Below, piece after piece: positions 8,984 to 17,819 of a stretch of 64,000 bases of DNA (position 1 is the first letter of the stretch; each line of letters opens with the position of its first letter). The stretch is from Haladaptatus salinisoli (GTDB taxonomy: Archaea; Halobacteriota; Halobacteria; Halobacteriales; Haladaptataceae). The notes beneath the pieces were generated by a model. That model did no database searches. It saw only the letters and a list, made by a program, of their open reading frames with translations, and had not been told where the DNA came from. A program made the translations under genes and the position numbers. The stretch spans positions 148,647 to 212,646 of the forward strand of contig NZ_CP085331.1 of assembly GCF_020614375.1 (NCBI RefSeq), written 5' to 3'.

Positions 8984-9982
8984 ATGAACCGGACGCTCAT
9001 CCCAGGGTTTCTCTTTCTTCTCATGATCGGTCTTGTTGCACGCCTCATCGCATCAACTGTCCCAACTGTGAACTACCTTATTGTCACAATCACTCTCGGT
9101 TTTGTTATCGGCAATACGTACGGAGTTCCGAACTGGGCTAGTCCGGGTGTCGGAACTCATAAATTCTGGCTTGAGACTGGAATCATTGTCATGGGTGCAA
9201 GCGTGGCGTTCGATCATGTGGTCGCTGCCGGGCCGATGATACTCCTCCTTGTTATAATCACCGTCGTAATAACTATTCTCACCGTCGAATTCCTCGCACG
9301 TTTTGTTTTCTCAATTCACGAAGAGACGGGGTCGCTGCTCGCCGTAGGCTCGGGAATCTGTGGGGTTTCGGCCGTCGTCGCCACCTCCGAAAGTATTCAC
9401 GCTGATGATACACGCATCGCGTACGCTGCAGCAACAGTTCTCCTGTTCGATTCGGTGACGCTCCTTGCATACCCGCTCGTCGGTCACGTTCTCGATCTTT
9501 CTAGCACGGTCTTCGGTATCTGGGCCGGACTGACCATGTTCAGTACGGGTCCTGTTACTGCTGCTGGGTTCGCATTCTCGGAAACCGCCGGTCAGTGGGC
9601 TCTTCTCGTAAAACTCACCCGTAACTCGATGATCGGATTTGCTGTCATCGCATATGCGGTATACTATACCCGCCAAGGTCACACCGACACCGCCGACAGT
9701 GTGTCCGGTGGTTGGCGGTTCATCTGGAGTATCTTCCCAAAGTTCGTTCTCGGGTTTCTGGGTTTGATGATCATCGCGAACCTCGGATTTCTCAGTAGTC
9801 AACAGATCACGTCACTCTCAAACGGATCCAACTGGGCATTCCTTTTTGCATTTGCGGGACTCGGTCTTGAAATCCGGTTAAAGGAGCTCCAAAAGACGGG
9901 ATATCGACCGATTCTTACTATCCTTGTTGGACTACTTATTATCGCTACGACAATGCTACTCGTTGTACGGACATTCTTCTGA
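8984..9982 (+). CDS. YeiH/UPF0324-type putative sulfate or anion exporter
   Basis: A 332-residue integral membrane protein with about ten hydrophobic segments. The family core GSGICGVSAVVATSESIHAD is at residues about 120-140, and the early VNYLIVTITLGFVIGNTYG and KFWLETGIIVMGASVAFD match the conserved first half of the UPF0324 (Cons_hypoth698) family. Members have been linked to export of sulfite or taurine-derived anions in bacteria, but transport substrate is not settled. The gene is preceded by a small membrane protein with 3-bp spacing and followed by a Bat-type regulator 60 bp downstream. Confidence 0.88.
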   Translation: MNRTLIPGFLFLLMIGLVARLIASTVPTVNYLIVTITLGFVIGNTYGVPNWASPGVGTHKFWLETGIIVMGASVAFDHVVAAGPMILLLVIITVVITILTVEFLARFVFSIHEETGSLLAVGSGICGVSAVVATSESIHADDTRIAYAAATVLLFDSVTLLAYPLVGHVLDLSSTVFGIWAGLTMFSTGPVTAAGFAFSETAGQWALLVKLTRNSMIGFAVIAYAVYYTRQGHTDTADSVSGGWRFIWSIFPKFVLGFLGLMIIANLGFLSSQQITSLSNGSNWAFLFAFAGLGLEIRLKELQKTGYRPILTILVGLLIIATTMLLVVRTFF

Positions 9983-10042
9983 CCTCCAAAACCATGCCCC
10001 AGTCAGCAAATTTTTTATTGAGTAATTATTCAACTACTATAT

Positions 10043-10777
10043 ATGCGGGAACTCACCTTTGCCATTGAGTACGATCCGGGGTCTAACCCGATTATGGATG
10101 TCTTCATTGACCATCCATCTCTCGTTGCTCGCTCGCTCAAAGGGTTTGTCACTGAAGATCGATTCTGGCGAATAGAACGTATCTCTGGATCACAATCAGC
10201 TCTTGACCGGATCGAAGCGATACGTTTTGACAATACGACGTGTGGTGAGGCGATTACCGAGCAACGATGCGAGGCGGCCCAGTATCATGATACTCTTGAA
10301 CGTTCGGGAAACGAACTTGTTCTATACACATACACTGAGGATGTTCGATGTTGTGAATCCGTTCACACCCTCGCAGGGAAGCACCTTCCAATCGGATTGA
10401 TCTTTGAAACCCGTCGCCGTGAATCGGCCCACTGGTGGCGAATACTTATGCGATCAGATAAAAATGTCGGTGTCTTTTATGACGATCTTAGCGCCCGACT
10501 CTGCGATGGTCTCTCGTTCCGGATGGGGCACCTCCGTGACGCCAGCGGCTGGCGACAGGAGTTTCTAGTTACCACCTCACTACCTGAAGAACAAGAGACT
10601 GCGCTCCGTGCTGCCGTCTCAGCGGGTTACTACGAATCGCCGCGTGAGATAACTCTCAGTGAAATCGCCGCCGAACTCAATATTCCACGCTCAACACTCT
10701 CCTACCGCCTTCGCCAGGCTGAATCTAGACTTGTCCATCAATATGTCGACGGTGATGAAGATCACTGGCATAAATGA
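10043..10777 (+). CDS. Bacterio-opsin-activator-type HTH regulator
   Basis: A 244-residue protein of the haloarchaeal Bat/HTH_10 class. The C-terminus carries the family helix-turn-helix: SAGYYESPREITLSEIAAEL followed by NIPRSTLSYRLRQAESRLV. The N-terminal 170 residues form the associated sensor-like domain with no visible cofactor motif. It is preceded by a TATA-like ACTATATATG directly at the start codon and an AT-rich stretch (TTTTTTATTGAG) about 30 nt upstream, consistent with a short or absent leader. It follows the YeiH gene on the same strand, and local regulation of that gene is a reasonable guess. Confidence 0.88.
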   Translation: MRELTFAIEYDPGSNPIMDVFIDHPSLVARSLKGFVTEDRFWRIERISGSQSALDRIEAIRFDNTTCGEAITEQRCEAAQYHDTLERSGNELVLYTYTEDVRCCESVHTLAGKHLPIGLIFETRRRESAHWWRILMRSDKNVGVFYDDLSARLCDGLSFRMGHLRDASGWRQEFLVTTSLPEEQETALRAAVSAGYYESPREITLSEIAAELNIPRSTLSYRLRQAESRLVHQYVDGDEDHWHK

Positions 10778-11181
10778 CGCCATTGATGTCTACCAACACA
10801 GGAATAATGCACCTTCCCCTTACTTCGTTTTGTCAGCTCGTGTAGTTGCTAAAAAGCGGGTTTTTATGCCTTCTATAACAATTTATGTGTGGATGGTTAC
10901 TAACAATAGTAGCGTCGATCCACCATTCGCTATTCGTAGGTAGTGCGCATGATCTCGATATAGCGGCATGAGATTTATATTGTCGTATATGTGAGTCTTG
11001 GGCCCTCTACTGAACGAGAGCACCGCTGTTGTACTTGCACTGGAGACAGGACAACGGTTCTGTTATGACTTGTCTCCTCGTTCTTGGATGTCGCACTCGG
11101 AAGTCTTGATGAAATTGCTTCAAAGCCGAAGAGTTCTTATATAGTAGGCGCTCTGGAGAGCTATCTCCTAATCCCATAAGC
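10778..11181. other. Intergenic region, no supported gene
   Basis: About 400 bp with only short open frames that lack haloarchaeal codon character. AT-rich patches near 10970 (GAGATTTATATTG) and 11136 (TTCTTATATAG) look like promoters; the second lies about 40 nt before the small membrane ORF at 11182. Confidence 0.45.
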
Positions 11182-11322
11182 GTGACAATCCGACAACATG
11201 GATTCGGCGTTAACTTCCTAATTCTCCTCGGTCTCATGCTTATCCCCGCAGCACTCAACGCATACGCGAGTGATGGACACATATTCTGTATCTATCGTCA
11301 GAGAACTGTAACGCGGATCTGA
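11182..11322 (+). CDS. Possible small membrane protein (46 aa)
   Basis: A GTG-initiated 46-codon frame with one hydrophobic span (NFLILLGLMLIPAALNAYA) flanked by basic residues. It lies about 40 nt downstream of TTATATAG. I do not recognise it. It could be a genuine single-span protein or the N-terminal signal-anchor left from a truncated gene, since the next 700 bp also hold coding remnants. Confidence 0.3.
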   Translation: MTIRQHGFGVNFLILLGLMLIPAALNAYASDGHIFCIYRQRTVTRI

Positions 11323-11431
11323 CATACTGTAAATGATTTTTACTCTTTCTATCGAAATCAGATTCAATGAAGCATGACATTGATAGAATGAGCCCAAAGA
11401 GTGACTGACTCGGGTGAATCTCGTTTATTCA

Positions 11432-12001
11432 TCAGTTAATTCCGTCAATGTTCTCTTGTATAGTTTCCAGAATGGGGAGAAAAAGAGCAAGACCGCTCAC
11501 AACGAGGATAAGAAGGAACCCACCGCCAACAGTATCAAACCGTCTGTCAATCAGGAGGGAGAGCCGGTATTTACCCCTCGACCGACCTTCGAACAGGTCG
11601 TTGGCGCCGCCCCGGCGACAGCCATGGTAACCATCCAGTTTGAGGGCCGCGACTACACCACCACGTTTCCCGTGATGGTCACCGAAGAGATCAGACAGCT
11701 CCCGTCTCACAGCAGACGTCTCAGCTCGGAGGACCTCGGGCAGGGCGGGGGGTACGAGTCGATTGACGAAGCGAACCGCGTGGTTCCGTTCACGCTTCGA
11801 GAACCGAGTCACCTCCCATCTCGGTATCGAGTGGCCCAAATTGTGGTTGAGGAACCGAACACGGTAGATACCGGGTGGCACGCATGGTTCGTGTGTATGA
11901 GTGAACGGAATGACCCAAGTAAACAGTTCCGTATTTCAGCGCGTCCAGCTGACGATCCAAGGGTTCCTGGCCATCTTGGCAATTGCATCAGCAGTTGCTA
12001 A
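11432..12001. pseudogene. Mosaic of coding remnants on both strands
   Basis: Two kinds of coding character are superimposed. On the plus strand the frame from about 11590 to 12001 contains VVPFTLREPSHLPSRYRVAQ and HAWFVCMSERNDPS, which resembles the body of a secreted DUF4367-like or LolA-like haloarchaeal protein without its own signal. On the minus strand, 11432-11575 reads RRFDTVGGGFLLILVVSGLA and then FLPILETIQEN before a stop, a typical C-terminal membrane segment. Neither has a complete domain or convincing start. I interpret the stretch as truncated pieces left between the YeiH/Bat genes and the partition region. Confidence 0.3.
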
Positions 12002-12277
12002 TGAGACTTCATCGTGCGCTTCGGCTGTCCCGACGACGAACCCCACTTGTTTCAGAGTGATGTGAAAGTACTTGGGTGGCGCTGGACGAATACAGTTGAA
12101 CGCGGCCAATGATTCAGTAGTCTCGGCAAGCGCGTCGACTTTTCACAACAAACCAAGAACTCTTTGATTGGCACCGTTGTCAGAGCCACCCCATGCTATC
12201 TCGTCTTTGCCTAGACGACGAAGAAGCGAACACTATTGTGCCGATGAGCCACATCAGCCTATGAGAACACGATCAAT

Positions 12278-12968
12278 ATTAGAGACAGTAGAAACATTAG
12301 AAACGCTGAAAACAGAAAGATCGAACCATTTTGGGTCAGCACAGGGGGTAACCAACAGGGGCATTAGAGATATTAGAAACGTTGGAGACCGTAGAAACAC
12401 ATGAATTATTGGAAATATTACAGAAATGGTGACTGGACAGCAGAAACGTCAGCAACGTAAGAGACGTTAGAAATGGTAGGAATATCGAGCATAAGGTACA
12501 TTAGGCCTATTAGAAGCATTAGAAATAGAAGAGACGTTGAAGACGGTGGCAGGAATAAGTTGTAGATCTTAGAAATAGAGGAGATAGAAGAAATAGTAGA
12601 AACAAGCGTCTAGTCGAAAGGTTTGGCATTACTACAAGCACTCATCCTTGTGGCATTCACCTATTAGAATGGATTGCGGTCTTTCTACTATTAGAAAGTT
12701 AGTGAATATCACCAGCATTAGAAACAACAGGGAGATAAATAACATTATCAAGGTAAATAAGCTTGAGTCTAAGATTCCTTCTCTGATTCAATCACTGTTA
12801 TTTGGTTCTAAGCTTGCTGAAGAAGCATTAGCACCGGCAGCATCGTGCCCTAAGAAACACGTCCAATGTCATTGGTAGAATCTGCACGATCGATTTCTAA
12901 TATTAGAAACACTCTCGATTCGTCTGACGTAGATTTTTAACGTTAGAAACGAGAGCAACGTTCGAGGC
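12278..12968 (+). repeat. Degenerate 9-bp direct-repeat field, candidate partition centromere
   Basis: The unit is RTTAGAAAC with variation at most positions. Tandem runs in exact 9-bp register are: 12278-12313 (4 units), 12363-12416 (6), 12439-12483 (5), 12500-12544 (5), 12568-12603 (4), then scattered single units near 12663, 12690, 12717 and 12902, and a final run 12942-12968 that ends 8 bp before the parA ATG. The frame changes between runs and no continuous ORF spans them, so this is not a coding repeat. A field of short direct repeats before a ParA gene whose partner is a ribbon-helix-helix protein is how type Ib centromeres (ParG boxes, Omega heptads) are organised. The last run overlaps the likely parA promoter (GATTTTTAA at 12932), suggesting it also serves as operator. 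Confidence 0.7.
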
Positions 12969-12975
12969 GTTAACC

Positions 12976-13842
12976 ATGGAGGATGTAAACCCGGAGGTCA
13001 TTGCAGTTTCGTTCCAGAAAGGAGGGACAGGGAAGACATTCACAGCGATGAACCTCGCTGGTGGACTCGCTGCACGGGGATTCGAAGTACTGTTGATCGA
13101 TATGGATCCCCAAGGGACACTCACAGCCAATCTCGGCCATCGTGAAGTATTCAATGACATTGATCAACTATCGCTCGACGAGGTTCTCTTGGACGTAAAC
13201 AAATGGGATCAGGTTTCCGACCTTGTTATCGAGCGAGACGAGTTTGATTTGATCCCTGCAAACTCAACATACACAGGAAACAAGACACCATTGGACTCTG
13301 CCGATGCAGGGGAGAAACGACTTGGGAAGGTTCTTTCGCGCATGGAGAAGACCTACCATTATGTCGTTTGCGATTGTCCACCTGATTTCTCTGCCTTTGC
13401 GAAGAATGCCGTTACTGCTGGGGAAAATGTGGTCGTACCAATGGTGCCACGATCCGAGATGGTTCACTCGACGAATCTCCTCTTCGATATGTACGATACC
13501 CTCGGCATGATGCATGATCTTGATATCGAATACCTAGCCTTTACGATGACATACACCTCGACGAAGCGGACGAAAGAGATGCGCGAAGTGTTGGAGTGGT
13601 TTGACGATACATTTGGCGAGAAGGGGGTGAAAATCGATGATCGCGCTGCTTTCGACCGAGCAAAGTGGGAAGCTGGCTCGATCTACGTACACGAAGAGTC
13701 GCTACAAAATGACGAATTCCCACAGTTCGATAAAGCAGTAAAGCTCATCGTAGACCAAACTACCCCACCTGAATTCGGCGATGTTGATTCGATGCGGAAG
13801 AAAACGACCGATGATATTCGATCACGGGAGATCAAAGCATGA
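12976..13842 (+). CDS. parA: ParA/Soj-type partition ATPase
   Basis: A 288-residue ParA family ATPase. The deviant Walker A box KGGTGKT is at residues 15-21 with the signature lysine K15, followed by LIDMDPQGTLTANLG and a VVCDCPPDF Walker B strand. There is no N-terminal DNA-binding domain, so it is the short, type Ib-like form that depends on a partner protein for centromere contact. It polymerises or forms gradients on the nucleoid to separate plasmid copies. The ATG lies 8 bp after the 9-bp repeat field and the stop overlaps the next gene by 4 bp (ATGA), so the pair is translationally coupled. Confidence 0.93.
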   Translation: MEDVNPEVIAVSFQKGGTGKTFTAMNLAGGLAARGFEVLLIDMDPQGTLTANLGHREVFNDIDQLSLDEVLLDVNKWDQVSDLVIERDEFDLIPANSTYTGNKTPLDSADAGEKRLGKVLSRMEKTYHYVVCDCPPDFSAFAKNAVTAGENVVVPMVPRSEMVHSTNLLFDMYDTLGMMHDLDIEYLAFTMTYTSTKRTKEMREVLEWFDDTFGEKGVKIDDRAAFDRAKWEAGSIYVHEESLQNDEFPQFDKAVKLIVDQTTPPEFGDVDSMRKKTTDDIRSREIKA

Positions 13843-14456
13843 GCGATCTTCAGGAGGAAATGGAGCGAACGAAAAAACGGGCCGCTGCGTTTGGAGTGAG
13901 CAGTGAAACCGACGATGAAGACGGGACAAACGGTGAGACCAGTGAGAAAGCAGGCGAAAGTAATACCGCGTCATCAACCGACGAAGATGAATCAGAAGTA
14001 GTACCATCAGAGATGTCCGCAGGGGTAGAAACGGCTGAAACATCGGGGTCGTCGCCAACATCAGAAGCGTTAGAAACGTCAGAAACACAAGCAGCAGTTA
14101 AAAGAGAAGTGACGTCAGAATCGGGAGAAAACGAGTCAGCACCAAAGCAAGAATCTAGTGAGGCAGGGGTGTCACAAGACAGTGCTGGAGAGTCTGATTC
14201 AACAGCTAACAATAAAACAGAGGATACGGATGAGACATCACGTGGACGCCTTATTGATGAGTATGACAACGTGAATATCTACATTCCGCCAGAGTTGAAA
14301 CGGGATCTCAACGACCTTTTCAAACTCATGGATCTCGAGTACTCTCGGTCAAAGGGAGAGGACTTAGAGAAACACTGGGATTTCTACCCGGCAGTCGTTC
14401 GGACAGTCCTGCAAAATGAAGATGACTTGCGCTCTGAGCTTGACATCGATTCATAG
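13839..14456 (+). CDS. ParA partner with C-terminal ribbon-helix-helix-like domain
   Basis: A 205-residue protein whose first 140 residues are a disordered acidic, Ser/Thr/Glu-rich tail and whose last 60 residues look folded: NVNIYIPPELKRDLNDLFKL gives one beta strand and a helix, the start of a ribbon-helix-helix unit, then a helical end. The short segment before the tail (SDLQEEMERTKKRAAAFGV) is the likely ParA-stimulating peptide, by analogy with the basic N-termini of ParG and Omega-like proteins. It is coupled to parA by an ATGA overlap. I infer it is the centromere-binding protein for the 9-bp repeats. The tail length is unusual and its DNA carries the same repeats. Confidence 0.75.
   Translation: MSDLQEEMERTKKRAAAFGVSSETDDEDGTNGETSEKAGESNTASSTDEDESEVVPSEMSAGVETAETSGSSPTSEALETSETQAAVKREVTSESGENESAPKQESSEAGVSQDSAGESDSTANNKTEDTDETSRGRLIDEYDNVNIYIPPELKRDLNDLFKLMDLEYSRSKGEDLEKHWDFYPAVVRTVLQNEDDLRSELDIDS
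14024..14086 (+). repeat. 9-bp repeat units inside the partner gene
   Basis: The units GGTAGAAAC, GGCTGAAAC (14024-14041) and ATCAGAAGC, GTTAGAAAC, GTCAGAAAC (14060-14086) match the repeat upstream of parA and keep 9-bp register. They fall in the low-complexity acidic tail and are read there as Glu/Thr/Leu/Ser codons, so the same nucleotides may be both coding and a protein-binding site. Confidence 0.5.
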
Positions 14457-14666
14457 ATGAGACGCGAAGTGAACCAGCCCACTCTACGTATTCAGGGGCT
14501 ATTCACTCCTTAAGAAGGGGCTGTTCTGTTTTCACGACGCACTGTGCAGATACGACAACGTCTACAGGGAGTGCAATCACCACAAACTGCGATTCGGAGC
14601 GAACTGCTCATTCATCTTCAAGCCGCGAAAATGGTTGAGAGCCCTGGCCGTTCGATAGAGAGAAAG

Positions 14667-15878
14667 TCACATCTGCGATCGAATTGACTGGTGAACACCT
14701 ACAACACTGATCATTTCTTCTAGTGCATTTAGCACCGGGTTAATGTCTTGATTCAATGTAATCGTTTTATATTGACCACCAGTACTTCCTTCATTCCGTT
14801 TATCGACTGCCAGAAGCCCTAACATTTCGAGTTCATCAATATGATCGTGCATCCAGCGACTTGTGAGTGTCTCACGGCCAGCTTGGTCACAGAACGACTC
14901 GTACCGGCGATAAAGATCACGTGATCGAACGGGAGTCTCACTGCTTGCTTCGAAAGTAGTTACCGCATAGAGAAGAATACGTTCGTGCTCATTCAAACCG
15001 AGAATGCCTCGTGTAACTTCCTCCCGTTGGAGGAGTTCCCTCCCACGGCGAACATGGTCATCGGTCACCATGTCAGCGCCTTCTTCTTGTGCAATATCAC
15101 CAGCTTTGAGCAGTAGATCAAGCGCTTTACGAGCGTCGCCTGATTCTTGTGCACCATATGCAGCACAGAGTGGAATGACACCACTCCCAAGAACATCATC
15201 TTGGAACGCAATCGATTCACGCTGACGTAAGACTTCACGAAGCTCATCAGCACTATATGCAGGAAAATTTATTGAACGTTCACAGAGTGACGAGCGGACT
15301 TTTGGTGAGAGTCGATCACGATACGAGAGATCGTTACTGATTCCTACGACACTCACTCGGGCCGATTCGAGTTCTCGATTTTCTCGTGCTCGAGACAACT
15401 GATAGAGAAGTGAATCATCTTGGAGATGGTCAACCTCGTCCAATACGAGGATAATGAGGCCACCGTGGTTGTCAAATGCCTCCCACATCATATCATAGAT
15501 TTTCGAGCGTGGGTGGCCTGTTTCGCTGATTTTCTCATCACTCTGTCTAAAGGTGTTTACTAACTCAACACCAATTCGATAACTCGTATCGATTCCATCG
15601 CAGTTGATGAGCTTTGTTTTGATACCTACATCATAATTCTCTCCCGCAGATTCAAGACGATCAAATAAAAACCGAGTTGCAGCAGTTTTTCCAACACCCG
15701 TTTTTCCAAAGAGGAAAATATTGTCGGGTTGACTTCCGTCGATAGCAGGCTGAAGAGCAGCGTGGTACTCTTGGAGTTCATCATCACGTCCGACGAACTC
15801 TTCGGGGGTGTAATCGTCAAGTAGTGCGTTCCGATTTGCAAATGGGAAATTTCCCGGTTTAAAGTCGAAGTCACCCAT
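14667..15878 (-). CDS. orc1/cdc6: Orc1/Cdc6 replication initiator
   Basis: A 403-residue AAA+ initiator. Walker A is GKTGVGKT at residues 58-65, Walker B is LIILVLDEVDHL near 142-153, and the C-terminal third is the winged-helix domain (VRSRDLYRRYESFC and LLAVDKRNEGSTGGQYKT). It binds origin recognition boxes and loads the MCM helicase. It is encoded divergently from the origin-like repeats just upstream (15919-16233), the usual placement for haloarchaeal orc genes. Together with parAB it forms the replication and partition core. It is related to, but clearly different from, the second copy at 62500 (different C-terminal domain and different origin repeats). Confidence 0.95.
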   Translation of the reverse strand: MGDFDFKPGNFPFANRNALLDDYTPEEFVGRDDELQEYHAALQPAIDGSQPDNIFLFGKTGVGKTAATRFLFDRLESAGENYDVGIKTKLINCDGIDTSYRIGVELVNTFRQSDEKISETGHPRSKIYDMMWEAFDNHGGLIILVLDEVDHLQDDSLLYQLSRARENRELESARVSVVGISNDLSYRDRLSPKVRSSLCERSINFPAYSADELREVLRQRESIAFQDDVLGSGVIPLCAAYGAQESGDARKALDLLLKAGDIAQEEGADMVTDDHVRRGRELLQREEVTRGILGLNEHERILLYAVTTFEASSETPVRSRDLYRRYESFCDQAGRETLTSRWMHDHIDELEMLGLLAVDKRNEGSTGGQYKTITLNQDINPVLNALEEMISVVGVHQSIRSQM

Positions 15879-15918
15879 TCGATTTCTTGTGTGATACCTA
15901 ATTACTTATTTCTATCGA

Positions 15919-16233
15919 CCACCCGTTCAAGTGATTCGAGTGAGAGCGTGACTATATAAGTAAAGACATAGACCCTCAGACCCCGTCGTTCAAGTGAATA
16001 ACTGCTGATGAGCGGGTGACTTTCTCAACGTCACCTCTAGAGGAGGAAAGATTTAATACCAATAGCATACAACCACACCCGTACTAGTGTGTTATTCTAG
16101 CCGTGCGTTTATTTCCCACCAATTAGCATGAGATAATAAATAATATATTCACCTGAACCGCTTTTGTGACGATATTCACTTGAACGACGGGGTCTCTGTC
16201 TTTATAAAGGAAACCACTCACTTGAACGGGTGG
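15919..16233. other. Candidate replication origin with nested inverted ORB-like repeats
   Basis: Two nested inverted pairs flank an AT-rich centre. The outer pair is CCACCCGTTCAAGTGA at 15919-15934 with its exact reverse complement at 16218-16233. The inner pair is 22 bp long and perfect: 15979-16000 (core GTCGTTCAAGTGAATA) and 16173-16194. All four share the core GTTCAAGTGA. A weaker half-site (TTCACCTGAAC) sits at 16149-16159. The interior (about 16040-16170) is AT-rich (AATAAATAATATATTC) and suits an unwinding element. This lies immediately upstream of orc1/cdc6 and is how haloarchaeal origins look. Nothing else codes in the interval. Confidence 0.8.
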
Positions 16234-16723
16234 TGGTTGCCATTCATCCTCACGCCATCCTTGGTTTACAGACGAGTAAACACTGTTCGTCAGCCATTTG
16301 TCTGACGTTTATATTGCAGTCTTCAAGTGGATTATCAATCGGCTCGATCATGGGTTGTGTCTTTTGACGTAGATATCTACATGAGCCAGTAATCAACCAT
16401 GAAAAGGAACCCTTCGTGATCTCCTCCCTTCCATAAACGACGGGGCGTCCCACAGGCGATGGCTTGCTGAGTTGGGTGATGTACGGTTCGATACCCGATG
16501 AGATGCTAGCCGGGCCACACGGCCGTTACTCTTATCCTGTAAGAGAATCGGAGCTATAAGGCTTGATTCATGTTGGTAGCCTCGCCTATCTCGCAAGTAT
16601 CCTCCCCCGTGAGACTTACGTCGGAACCCCCATACTGTCCGATTGTCCTGACATGGGCGTAGATGGACCGCGTCGGATGAACAAAGAAACGTGCGGTGAG
16701 CACCTAAGGCTTCACCATCCACA

Positions 16724-16940
16724 GTGAAAGTAAATCGAAGACGGCGATTCACGCCCGCCATGAACGGCGGGATTCTCTCGCCGATACCGATAGGAGTACC
16801 GGGGCGTGGCACTCCTAGTAGTCCCCCTAGTCTAGTCCGTGACCACCACGCGGATTCGCACTGCGTCAGTGTTCGGTGGCACTGTAAACCTGAAACATCC
16901 AACGCTCAGAATTCCTCCGGCTTTAGTCGGAGGAGGATGT
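16724..16940 (+). mobile_element. Possible IS200/IS605-type 3' end remnant
   Basis: The stretch holds a CGCCCGCCATGAACGGCGGG hairpin (16748-16767 area) and ends with a stem-loop CCTCCGGCT-TT-AGTCGGAGG at 16914-16933 followed by AGGATGTTAA. Haloarchaeal IS200/IS605 (tnpB-type) elements typically finish with this kind of hairpin and GGAGGATGT tail. No intact tnpA or tnpB frame is visible in 16240-16940; open frames here show many shifts and no zinc-finger motif. I therefore read it as an eroded right end or omega-RNA-like region. The preceding 16250-16720 has no supported gene. Confidence 0.35.
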
Positions 16941-17142
16941 TAATCTACCAACTCGTGATTCATTGCTGTAAACGTAGAAAAGCGTGTCACGCAGGTATTC
17001 TCTTGTGCCTAGGTATCCCAAACAATGATGTTGATTCATCCTTCACAAATACGCTCTCCGCGTTCAGTGAGGGTATAAACACTATTTCCAGACGTTGGAG
17101 ACGCAGATTCTCGTCAGTAAGTGCACCTATGTTTACTTAGTA

Positions 17143-17227
17143 GGGAATGCAGTCAGCGTCTCCCAGCAGGCGGCGTGGGCGCTCGTATTCATCCCAAGTC
17201 TATTTTCCCACGCTGTGTGCTCATTCC
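17143..17227 (+). ncRNA. Conserved two-stem leader, copy A
   Basis: An outer stem pairs GGAATG (17144-17149) with CATTCC (17222-17227), and an inner stem pairs GCGTGGG (17173-17179) with CCCACGC (17207-17213). The same element recurs at 48197-48282 with compensating or extending changes. It precedes a broken member of a small gene family, as copy B precedes an intact one. It may be a structured leader or an independent RNA; no known family comes to mind. Confidence 0.4.
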
Positions 17228-17309
17228 TCTTGTCACAACGAGAAACAGTGTCATGAGGACTCTTCATCCACGGGGTTTACCTATCTAGAACGCGGATTTT
17301 GTAGTACCG

Positions 17310-17535
17310 ATGGGATCCAATGGCGAATGGCCACTACTTCACTTGTACGAGATACATTTGATGCGCTTGTAATTGTAGCTCCACATGAGTGCGAGCTCTC
17401 CTACGACGAAGTGTATACCAATTTAGCGGAGGAAAAAGACCTTGAACGACCTGCGGCCAAGGATATTGTCGAACGTCTCTCCATACGTGGGCCTCTGTAT
17501 GAAGTCGGGGGATGCTCCGGCTCACGGATTATTAG
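17310..17535 (+). pseudogene. Broken member of the ~80-aa YEVEGKLRLTDY family
   Basis: The translation LSYDEVYTNLAEEKDLERPA and AKDIVERLSIRGPLYEV aligns with the intact protein at 48365-48604. The expected ATG (17310) is out of frame with the body, and near 17508 a single-base deletion relative to the intact copy breaks the reading frame just before the conserved LRLTDY end, which is still legible in the shifted frame and ends with TAG at 17533. The upstream 170 bp are also homologous to the intact locus, so the whole unit was duplicated and then decayed. Confidence 0.75.
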
Positions 17536-17819
17536 TTACTCCCTCTTAACGCATCGAGTCTCGCTCTGATATCGTCAATCTGCTCGTCGAGATCTTCAAT
17601 AAACGGCCCCGTTCGATCGGTTGTTACGGCGCCTTGATTTGTCGGCCTAATTAGGTTATCTTCCTCAAGGATCCGGAGGGAATAACGGACTTGATGATGA
17701 GCATAGTCTAATTCATTCGACATTTTTACGATCCCTATGGGTTCATTGTTGACAACCATCCTAAGGATGTCTAGGTGCCGATTGATCATCTCCACTTCGT
17801 ACTCTATGCTGTCGATCAT
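17532..17819 (-). CDS. Small winged-helix DNA-binding protein
   Basis: A 95-residue haloarchaeal winged-helix protein. The sequence shows IEYEVEMINRHLDILRMV, then a turn and recognition helix with MSNELDYAHHQVRYSLRILE, ending in an acidic helical tail. Widespread haloarchaeal paralogues of this type are thought to be transcription regulators with unknown ligands. It overlaps the last bases of the preceding pseudogene on the opposite strand, which suggests the pseudogene end is no longer under selection. Confidence 0.8.
   Translation of the reverse strand: MIDSIEYEVEMINRHLDILRMVVNNEPIGIVKMSNELDYAHHQVRYSLRILEEDNLIRPTNQGAVTTDRTGPFIEDLDEQIDDIRARLDALRGSN

Noticed and set aside
12168..12404. Plus-strand 78-codon frame reading LETVETLETLKTE
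   Set aside because: It arises from the 9-bp DNA repeat read as codons; the frame breaks between repeat runs, there is no fold and no start context, so I treat it as non-coding repeat.
12278..12968. A CRISPR array
   Set aside because: Units are only 9 bp and contiguous, without unique spacers of about 35 bp; this is a tandem-repeat field and not repeat-spacer DNA.
16393..16902. A 169-codon minus-strand frame
   Set aside because: Composition is Arg/Ser/Gly-rich and shows no domain; it overlaps hairpins of a likely IS end and looks accidental.
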